Virus record (IMG/VR): IMGVR_UViG_3300027911_000040
Span: 1 to 34,702 of that record
DNA length: 34,702 nt
From: a virus
Strand: one strand, 5' to 3'
A program made the translations under genes and the position numbers. Numbering within the stretch: the first letter of the stretch is position 1; each line of letters begins with the position of its first letter. Positions 28,783 to 34,702 of the stretch are shown piece after piece. The notes under the pieces are model-generated. The model saw only the letters and a list, made by a program, of their open reading frames with translations. It was not told where the DNA came from and searched no databases.

Positions 28783-29141
28783 GTACACCGCTTCGCAAGC
28801 TGGACTTCCTCAAGCCTCCTTGGCAGCCCGGCCAAAGCGGCAATCCCGCCGGTCGTCCCAAGGGTTCGCGCAACAAGTTGACCGAGGCATTCCTCCAGGC
28901 GCTCCATGAGGACTTCGAACAGCATGGGGCATCTGTCATTCAGGTCACGCGACTGAGCGAGCCTGCGGCCTACCTGAAGATCGTGGCGTCGCTGTGCCCA
29001 CGCGAGCTTGACGTGAAGCGTCCGCTGGAGGACATGGACGATGCTGAACTCCGCGCTGCCATCGATGCTCTCCAGCGATTCGTCGCTATTGGCCCGCTTG
29101 ATGGGTCAGCTTCAGGCGGAGGCTCAGAGACGACTCAGTGA
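28779..29141 (+). CDS. Terminase small subunit (DUF5681-like)
   Basis: The 120-aa protein has the N-terminal signature WQPGQSGNPAGRPKGSRNKL, then TEAFLQALHEDFEQHGAS and a helix containing PAAYLKIVASLCPRELDVK, as in DUF5681-type small terminases. It should bind the packaging site and load the large subunit. GTG 28779 overlaps the GroES-like stop. Its 3' end overlaps the large subunit by 101 nt in another frame. Confidence 0.75.
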   Translation: MSTPLRKLDFLKPPWQPGQSGNPAGRPKGSRNKLTEAFLQALHEDFEQHGASVIQVTRLSEPAAYLKIVASLCPRELDVKRPLEDMDDAELRAAIDALQRFVAIGPLDGSASGGGSETTQ

Positions 29142-30480
29142 GCGTGCGCTCCAGTCCTATGCTCCGTACCCGAAGCAGGCTGACTTTCACTCCGCTGGAT
29201 TCGCGAACCGTGAGCGACTGCTCATGGCGGGTAACCAGTTGGGCAAGACGCTTGCAGCGGGCATGGAAGTCGCCATGCACGTCACGGGTCAGTATCCCGA
29301 ATGGTGGAATGGCCGTCGCTTTGATCGACCCACTCACTGGTGGGCGGCTGGTGTTACGGGTGAGTCCACCCGCGATAACGTGCAGCGAATTCTTCTCGGT
29401 CGGATCGGGCAGCGTGGTACGGGTTCGATACCGAAATCCACGATCCTTGAAACGACTCCCTCCAGGGGCGTGGCGGAACTCGTTGATACGATCCGTGTAG
29501 CGCACGTCAGCGGTGGTGAGTCCACCATTGCGCTCAAGTCCTACGAGCGCGGTCGAGCGAAGTGGCAGGGCGAGAGCCTCGATGGTGTCTGGTTCGACGA
29601 AGAACCCGACCAGGACATCTACCTTGAGGGTCTGACTCGGACGAACGCGACCGGCGGGCTGGTGATGATGACGTTCACGCCGCTCCTTGGTGTCTCGGAC
29701 ATCGTGCGGCGGTTCATCATCGAGCATGTGCCGGGCACGCACGTCACGCAGATGACCATCTGGGACGCCGCTCACTACACGGAGGAAGAACGCAGTGCAA
29801 TCGTCTCCTCGTATCCTGAATTTGAGAGGGAAGCTCGCACCAAGGGCATCCCGCAGCTTGGGTCTGGGCGGGTATTCCCAGTGGCCGAAGGCTCCCTTAA
29901 GTGCGAGTCCTTTCAGATTCCGCCCCATTGGCCGCAGGGATGTGGAATCGACTTCGGCTGGGACCATCCATCTGCCGCAGTGAGGATGGCCTGGGACCGC
30001 GACTCGGACACGCTGTACGTCACTGCCTGCCACCGGGCGCGGCAGCAGATCCCGACCATGTTCGCCGCTGGCGTCCTGCCGTGGGGCGACTGGTTGCCGT
30101 GGTCGTGGCCGCACGATGGTCTCGCGCACGACAAGGGATCGGGCGAGCAGCTTGCGAAGCAGTACAAGTCCGCCGGTCTCAACATGCTGCCGATTCGCGC
30201 CCAGTTTGAGGATGGCAGCAATGGTGTCGAGGCTGGAATTGCCGAGATGCTGGAGCGCATGGAGACCGGACGCTTCAAGGTGTTCGCGCATCTCCTCGAC
30301 TGGTGGGAGGAGTTTGGTCTCTACCACCGCAAGGACGGGTTGATCGTCAAGGTCAACGAGGATCTGATGAGTGCCACGCGCTATGCGGTGATGATGCGTC
30401 GCTTCTTCAAGGTGAAGGGCGCGAAGCCATCACGCAACGTGCCGCCGCCTCCCCCACGCAACAACGGATGGATGGGCTGA
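29041..30480 (+). CDS. Terminase large subunit
   Basis: This 479-aa packaging motor and nuclease pumps DNA into the prohead and cuts concatemers. Walker A is GNQLGKT (64-70), Walker B VWFDEE (183-188), and the coupling-motif region LVMMTFTPL follows at 207-215. The RNase H-like nuclease begins CGIDFGWDHPS with Asp304 as a candidate metal ligand. The sequence resembles P22-type terminases seen in many proteobacterial phages (YPKQADFHSAG, AAGVTGESTRDN). ATG 29041 is kept because 20-40 residues normally precede the YPKQ segment; ATG 29101 is possible. Confidence 0.92.
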   Translation: MLNSALPSMLSSDSSLLARLMGQLQAEAQRRLSERALQSYAPYPKQADFHSAGFANRERLLMAGNQLGKTLAAGMEVAMHVTGQYPEWWNGRRFDRPTHWWAAGVTGESTRDNVQRILLGRIGQRGTGSIPKSTILETTPSRGVAELVDTIRVAHVSGGESTIALKSYERGRAKWQGESLDGVWFDEEPDQDIYLEGLTRTNATGGLVMMTFTPLLGVSDIVRRFIIEHVPGTHVTQMTIWDAAHYTEEERSAIVSSYPEFEREARTKGIPQLGSGRVFPVAEGSLKCESFQIPPHWPQGCGIDFGWDHPSAAVRMAWDRDSDTLYVTACHRARQQIPTMFAAGVLPWGDWLPWSWPHDGLAHDKGSGEQLAKQYKSAGLNMLPIRAQFEDGSNGVEAGIAEMLERMETGRFKVFAHLLDWWEEFGLYHRKDGLIVKVNEDLMSATRYAVMMRRFFKVKGAKPSRNVPPPPPRNNGWMG

Positions 30481-30696
30481 ATGGGAACGCTAACTTCAGG
30501 AAGAACCGACGGGCCTATCCATTATTCGCATGACCTGAGTACGCCGATCTGCGGCACCAAAGGTGATGCCATGACGAACAATCTTGGAATCCTCTACAGG
30601 CATCCCGCCGGATGCAAGTCGTGTCAGAAGGCTGTTCGCGCACAGTCTGACGCTGATTACGCAGGCGAAGCCGCAGCCGCAAGAAAGGAACGCTGA
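30481..30696 (+). CDS. Small Cys/His protein (paralogue set)
   Basis: The 71-aa protein contains IHYSHDLSTPICGTKGD and YRHPAGCKSCQKAV. The same order (His, Cys-Gly, His-Pro, CxxC) occurs in the next gene, and in part in the genes at 33088 and 25740. A single zinc-finger-like fold is likely. ATG 30481 follows the terminase stop with no gap. Function unknown. Confidence 0.55.
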   Translation: MGTLTSGRTDGPIHYSHDLSTPICGTKGDAMTNNLGILYRHPAGCKSCQKAVRAQSDADYAGEAAAARKER

Positions 30697-30941
30697 TGCC
30701 AAAGAGCAATTCGAAGCGCATGGAGAACCGCAGGATCGGCGTGCAGTCCCAGGCCCGCACCAACGACACCCTGCACTTCGCTCACGACATGAATTCCACG
30801 CTGTGCGGTGAGAGTGGCAAGAGCCTCACCAATCACACCGGAGCGTTCTACTCGCACCCGACTGCCTGCGAAGCCTGCAAGCAGAAGATCACCGAGGCCA
30901 TGCAGGGAAAGACGAAGGGCGCGAAGGACGGTTCTGGCTGA
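30696..30941 (+). CDS. Small Cys/His protein (paralogue set)
   Basis: The 81-aa product aligns with its upstream neighbour: LHFAHDMNSTLCGESGKSLT and FYSHPTACEACKQKITE match IHYSHDLSTPICG and YRHPAGCKSCQKA. The pair looks like a tandem duplication. ATG 30696 shares one base with the preceding stop after AAGGAACGC. It ends overlapping the portal start by one base. Confidence 0.55.
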   Translation: MPKSNSKRMENRRIGVQSQARTNDTLHFAHDMNSTLCGESGKSLTNHTGAFYSHPTACEACKQKITEAMQGKTKGAKDGSG

Positions 30942-33088
30942 TGTCTGCGGTCCTCTCCGACGAGAAAGAGAAAGACACCGACCCACAGGTGATCACCGAG
31001 TGCGCTGCGCGCCTCAAGCTTTCCGCCGACGCCGAGTCAGAGAACCGCAAGGAAGCCCTGTACGACCTTCGCTTCGCCAATGGCGACCAGTGGCCTGTGG
31101 ACATCAAGCGGGACCGCGACAGCGACGCGAGACCGTGCCTGACCGTCAACATCACCGACGCAATGGTGCGCCGCGTGACCAATGCGCTGCGCGAGAACCG
31201 CCCGCGCATCAAGTTCCACCCGGTCAAGGACACCGACATCGAGACCGCCAAGGTCCGTGACGGGTTGATGCGGCACATCGAGACCTCATCGAATGCCGAC
31301 TATGCCTACGACACTGCCGTCGAGTCGGCGGTGCGGTCTGGCTGGGGCTACATCCGGGTCGGCTCGCGCTACATTGACGAGCGCAGCTTCGACCAGGATC
31401 TGACCATCGAGGCTGTCCCGAACCAGTTCACCTACTACCTCGATCCCGCCTCAACGATGCCGGATGGATCGGACGCGCAGTGGTGTGTCGCCTCGCACTG
31501 GATGCGCCGGGACGAGTACAAGCAGCGGTACGGTGACCGTGATCCGAAGGGCTGGCAGTTCGTCGGTGCCGGTGAGGACATCAAGGACTGGTCGAACAAT
31601 GAAGAGATCCGCGTTGCGGAGTACTGGCGCATCAAGCTGGTCCCGGAGCGCCTGTATCTGGTTGGCGACCATCAGGGTGTGTACGGCTCGCTGTACAGCA
31701 GCGAGATGCCGACCAAGGAGCAGATGGCGAAGGACGGTCTGTACGTCATTCGCGAGCGCCCGACGTACCGCAAGAAGGTGCAGTGGTTCCTGCTGTCTGC
31801 CGCGAAGGTTCTCGACAAGCGTGAGTGGCCGGGGAAGTTCATTCCCGTGGTCCCGGTGTACGGTCGCCAGACGAACGTCAATGGGCGGATCGAGCGCAAG
31901 GGCATGGTGCGCGACCTCCGCGACCCGGCGCGCATGTACAACTACGCGACGACTGCCAAGACCGAAGTCTATGCGCTGATGCCCAAGGCTCCCTGGATGA
32001 TTGCCGAGGGGCAGATGGAGGGGCATGAGGATGCGTGGCGCGACGCCAACCGCAAGCCCATCGTCGCGTTGCCGTACAAGCCGGTACAGAACCCGGACGG
32101 CACGATGGCCCCGCCTCCGCAGCGCCAGCCGCCGCCGCAGCCGAACACAGGCTTTGCGGAGTGGGGCGACAGCACCAAGTCGGACTTCCTCGCCGTCGCC
32201 GGAATGCCGAACGATCCCGGCCAGGACGAGCAGGGACAGGTGATTTCCGGTGTCGCCATCAAGAAGCGGCAGGGCATGTCGGACATCTCGCACTTCGACT
32301 TTTCCGACAACCTGTCGCGCTCGCTGCGTCAGGTGGGGAACATCATCAGCGACCTGATCCCGCACTTCTACGACACGGAGCGCATGCAGCGGATCATCGG
32401 TGACGATGGCACTCCGAGGACCGTGAAGATCAACGAGAAGACCGCCGAGGGCAAGGTCAAGAACGACCTGACCGGCGGACTCTACGACAGCGTGGTGGAC
32501 AGCGGGCCTTCGTACCAGACGAAGCGCGAGGAGGGTGCCATCAACATGATGACCCTTCTCGGCACGCCTCTTGGCGAGACTGTGGCTGCGGCTGCGGGCG
32601 ACATCGTGGTGCGTTCGATGGACTTCCCGGAGTCGGACACGATTGCCGACCGCATGGCCGCGAACATGCCCACCGCGCAGATCGACAAGGACAGCGACTG
32701 CCCGCCGAAGTACCAGATGATGATCAAGGGTCTCCAGCAGCAGCTTCAGCAGGAAGGCCAGAAGAGCATGGCCCTGGAACTGGAACTCAAGGGTCGTCAC
32801 CAGAACATCGAGACGCAGCAGAAGGGCGAGACCGACCGGGTGGCTCTCAAGGAAGCTGCGGCCACGCACCGCACGATCATCCAGACCGACGCCAAGAAGC
32901 GCGACACCGACGTGAACGCTCACGTCAAGGTTCACGACACGACCGTGCGTGCGATCACCGCTCACGACGTGGCGGAGATCAATCAGGCCGGGAGCATCCT
33001 CCAGACGCACGTCGCGCAGGCGCATGAGAAGGAAATGACCAGGGAAGCACTCGAGGACGCCGACGTGGCGAGTCACAGGGTGGAATAA
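30941..33088 (+). CDS. Portal protein (P22 gp1-like)
   Basis: This 715-aa protein forms the dodecameric DNA gate at the capsid vertex. The N-terminal half has DLRFANGDQWP, RPCLTVNITDAMVRRVTNAL and VRSGWGYIRVGSRY, typical of P22-type portals (usual length about 700 aa). The C-terminal part (about 590-710) is a long Gln/Lys/Glu-rich coiled-coil, as for the P22 portal barrel. It lies between terminase and scaffold as expected. ATG 30941 shares one base with the previous stop. Confidence 0.9.
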   Translation: MSAVLSDEKEKDTDPQVITECAARLKLSADAESENRKEALYDLRFANGDQWPVDIKRDRDSDARPCLTVNITDAMVRRVTNALRENRPRIKFHPVKDTDIETAKVRDGLMRHIETSSNADYAYDTAVESAVRSGWGYIRVGSRYIDERSFDQDLTIEAVPNQFTYYLDPASTMPDGSDAQWCVASHWMRRDEYKQRYGDRDPKGWQFVGAGEDIKDWSNNEEIRVAEYWRIKLVPERLYLVGDHQGVYGSLYSSEMPTKEQMAKDGLYVIRERPTYRKKVQWFLLSAAKVLDKREWPGKFIPVVPVYGRQTNVNGRIERKGMVRDLRDPARMYNYATTAKTEVYALMPKAPWMIAEGQMEGHEDAWRDANRKPIVALPYKPVQNPDGTMAPPPQRQPPPQPNTGFAEWGDSTKSDFLAVAGMPNDPGQDEQGQVISGVAIKKRQGMSDISHFDFSDNLSRSLRQVGNIISDLIPHFYDTERMQRIIGDDGTPRTVKINEKTAEGKVKNDLTGGLYDSVVDSGPSYQTKREEGAINMMTLLGTPLGETVAAAAGDIVVRSMDFPESDTIADRMAANMPTAQIDKDSDCPPKYQMMIKGLQQQLQQEGQKSMALELELKGRHQNIETQQKGETDRVALKEAAATHRTIIQTDAKKRDTDVNAHVKVHDTTVRAITAHDVAEINQAGSILQTHVAQAHEKEMTREALEDADVASHRVE

Positions 33089-33438
33089 TGGGCGCATACC
33101 GTTCGATCCTTGACCTTCCAGAGACGAGTACTCCCAGACCGCGTTCTGGATATGAGGAGAAGGAGAAGACTTCGCCTGTCGTGGTGCGCCGCGATTCCAA
33201 GGGGATGCTGGAGGATTCCTATGTCCATCATGCGATAGGCATGAGGGATTCCAATGGGGTTCCGAAGAACTCCATCCATGCTACCTGTGGCGTGAAGTAC
33301 GGGTTCCACACAGATGACATTCCCACCTTGCTGGCACACCCGAATGCCTGCCCTAAGTGCAAGCAGAACCACAGTGAGGCACAGCATGAAGAGATGATTG
33401 AGCGCGTGCGATCCAAGTATCGCGAGCGCGAGGATTGA
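33088..33438 (+). CDS. Small Cys/His protein (paralogue set), between portal and scaffold
   Basis: The 116-aa product has an N-terminal tail (MGAYRSILDLPETSTPRPRS) and a core with NSIHATCGVKYGFHTDD and LLAHPNACPKCKQNHSE, matching the proteins at 30481 and 30696 in the Cys-Gly and His-Pro-x2-Cys-x2-Cys parts. It ends in a charged helix. The start shares one base with the portal stop. A 48-nt gap with a CCGGA/TCCGG hairpin separates it from scaffold. Confidence 0.55.
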   Translation: MGAYRSILDLPETSTPRPRSGYEEKEKTSPVVVRRDSKGMLEDSYVHHAIGMRDSNGVPKNSIHATCGVKYGFHTDDIPTLLAHPNACPKCKQNHSEAQHEEMIERVRSKYRERED

Positions 33439-33486
33439 TCACCGCACCGGACGGTATCCGGGGTTTCGATTGGGGGTTCCCAAGTC

Positions 33487-34533
33487 ATGGCTGTCAGAAC
33501 TGTCGATGCGTCGAATGTCGCTGAGTTCATTGCCGAACGGACGGCAAAAGGCTCTCAGATCCTGAATCCCGACCAGCTTGTCGCTGCGGCTGACCGCATC
33601 GAGAACGCGAAGAAGGGCGACAGGACCGAGGCCACTCCGGGTAATCCCGTCATCAAGGATGGGGTAGCAGAGACGAAGGACGCACCGCCGGATCCCGGCA
33701 ACCTCAAGCCTACCGCCAAGGCTCCCTCGAAAGAGGACATCGCGAAAGCGAAAGCGGGTACGGACCCAGGTGTCCAGAAGCGACTTGATGAACTCACCCG
33801 TGCCCGCGAGGAAACGGAGGAGTTCGCACGCGAGGAGTACAACGCTCGCCTGCGTGCAGAGGGTCGCGTCCAGGAACTGGAGAAGGAATTGGAATCGGCG
33901 CGAAACCAGCCGCCGCCGGTCAAGCAGGAAGAGTTGAAGGAGCCGGATCCGAACGATCCGCAGTACAAGACGGTCGGTGATTTCATCAAGGCCGACCGGG
34001 AATACCAGAAGAAGGTTCGCGACAGGGAAATCGCACAGGCTCGCGAGGAGGAGCGCGTTCGTGTCCAGATGGAACGCGAGAACGAACTCCTTGCGGCCCG
34101 AATTGAAGTGGCGAGGGGAGACCTTCCAGACTTCAATGCGGTGATCGAGGCGGCAGACCGGGTGAAGGTCGAGCTTCCGATCTATGTCCAGAACCTGATC
34201 AAGGTATCCGAGGTTGGTCCGCAGATTGCGTATCACCTCGCCAAGTACCCGGATGAGCAGAAGCGCATCCTGGCCCTTCGACCTGAGCTTGCTCTTGCAG
34301 CACTGGGTCGCATCGAAGCGAGATACGAGAAGCAGGCGAAGAAGGAAGGCGAACCGCCGCCACCTCCGCCCGCTGCCAAACCCACAATTGAAACCAGCAA
34401 GGCTCCAGCGCCTGTCCAGTCGCTGCGAACGGGAGAAGCCACAGTCGTGTCTGATTCCGCACAAGCCTCCAACTTCAACGAGTACAAGCGTCTGAGGATG
34501 GAGGAGATTCGCAGGAGCGGTCGCAGGCACTGA
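33487..34533 (+). CDS. Scaffolding protein (P22 gp8-like)
   Basis: This 348-aa, highly charged, mostly helical protein (KRLDELTRAREETEEFAREE, about 98-117; long coiled coil to about 225) would guide coat assembly and leave before packaging. The Pro-rich linker (GEPPPPPPAAKP) leads to a basic terminal helix, NEYKRLRMEEIRRSGRRH, in the place of the coat-binding helix-turn-helix of P22 scaffold. It lies directly before coat exon 1. The start is ATG 33487. Confidence 0.8.
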   Translation: MAVRTVDASNVAEFIAERTAKGSQILNPDQLVAAADRIENAKKGDRTEATPGNPVIKDGVAETKDAPPDPGNLKPTAKAPSKEDIAKAKAGTDPGVQKRLDELTRAREETEEFAREEYNARLRAEGRVQELEKELESARNQPPPVKQEELKEPDPNDPQYKTVGDFIKADREYQKKVRDREIAQAREEERVRVQMERENELLAARIEVARGDLPDFNAVIEAADRVKVELPIYVQNLIKVSEVGPQIAYHLAKYPDEQKRILALRPELALAALGRIEARYEKQAKKEGEPPPPPPAAKPTIETSKAPAPVQSLRTGEATVVSDSAQASNFNEYKRLRMEEIRRSGRRH

Positions 34534-34550
34534 GGGTCCAGGAGACCTCC

Positions 34551-34640
34551 GTGTCGAACAATCTTTTGACCATCGCACAGATCACCAACGAGGGCCTGAT
34601 GGCTCTCGAAAACGATCTGGTGTTCGCCGATCACGTCAAT
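34551..34640 (+). CDS. Major coat protein, exon 1
   Basis: Exon 1 encodes 30 residues, starting GTG 34551 with GGAG about 6-9 nt upstream: MSNNLLTIAQITNEGLMALE and ending FADHVN. P22-type coat proteins commonly start with a similar short helix before Asn-Arg-Gln-Tyr. The exon ends at the group I 5' splice site (after 34640, equal to position 37) and is joined to exon 2 at 748. Without splicing the frame meets TAA at once. Confidence 0.85.
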
Positions 34641-34702
34641 TAACTTAAGGTCGAGTTGACGTTAAACCCCGTTAATTGCTGGAAACCCCTTAGAGCCGAA
34701 GG
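34604..34702. repeat. Terminal direct repeat, copy 2 (assembly overlap)
   Basis: Identical to bases 1-99. It carries the end of coat exon 1 and the first 62 nt of the intron. It should be removed when the genome is circularised. Confidence 0.9.

Noticed and set aside
31451-33097. 548-aa minus-strand ORF opposite the portal
   Set aside because: Leu/Arg/His/Val-rich antisense shadow of the portal codons; the portal itself is well supported.
1-34702. tRNA genes and CRISPR arrays
   Set aside because: No cloverleaf with a TTCGA-type T arm and no regularly spaced repeat series were found on either strand.

Overview
The window is a complete, circularly assembled genome of a short-tailed (podovirus-type) phage with P22-like morphogenesis genes. 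The first and last 99 bases are identical, so the unique genome is 34,603 bp and the cut point falls inside the major coat gene. The host is most likely a Gram-negative proteobacterium: the phage carries an i-spanin/o-spanin pair for outer-membrane disruption, an M15-type peptidoglycan peptidase, Shine-Dalgarno starts on most genes, a CRP-type palindrome in its control region, and GC-rich coding sequence. Genus cannot be told from the sequence.

Layout. The late operon (+) starts about 25.74 kb. It holds small proteins, a tiny PD-(D/E)XK nuclease and a candidate antiterminator, then a GroES-like co-chaperonin, small and large terminase, portal and scaffold. It crosses the assembly seam into the coat gene, which is split by a 710-nt group I intron carrying an HNH endonuclease. 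It continues with two head-associated proteins, gp4-like and gp10-like tail accessory factors, small virion proteins, a cupin, three ejection-type internal virion proteins, two receptor-binding proteins with the same N-terminal anchor, and a lysis cassette ending near 16.7 kb. The opposing early operon (-, 23.51 down to 16.64 kb) is a chain of start/stop-overlapping genes: tiny unknown proteins, an SSB-like protein with an acidic tail, a second HNH protein, a DEDD exonuclease, a nucleotidyltransferase-like protein, a DUF6378-like protein and a C5 cytosine methyltransferase. A third, rightward unit (23.66 to 25.13 kb) holds a 62-aa Cro/CI-type repressor, a PAPS-reductase-like protein and a winged-helix protein, and ends at a strong terminator.

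Control region. The 151 bp between the divergent early units contains two matching 18-bp operator-like dyads flanking a perfect TGTGA-N6-TCACA palindrome. About 570 bp without a convincing gene lies between the rightward unit and the late operon and is rich in stem-loops, so it may be a structured leader or a non-coding RNA.

Most notable points: (1) the group I intron in the coat gene, in which the P8 stem is built from the start codon and last codons of the HNH ORF; (2) a 223-codon ORF nested in the +1 frame of the methyltransferase gene, with its own Shine-Dalgarno and ATG, that looks like a real overprinted gene; (3) the stem-loop-rich intergenic region; (4) four related tiny Cys/His proteins scattered through the late operon. 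No integrase, helicase, primase, polymerase, tRNA or CRISPR array was recognised.
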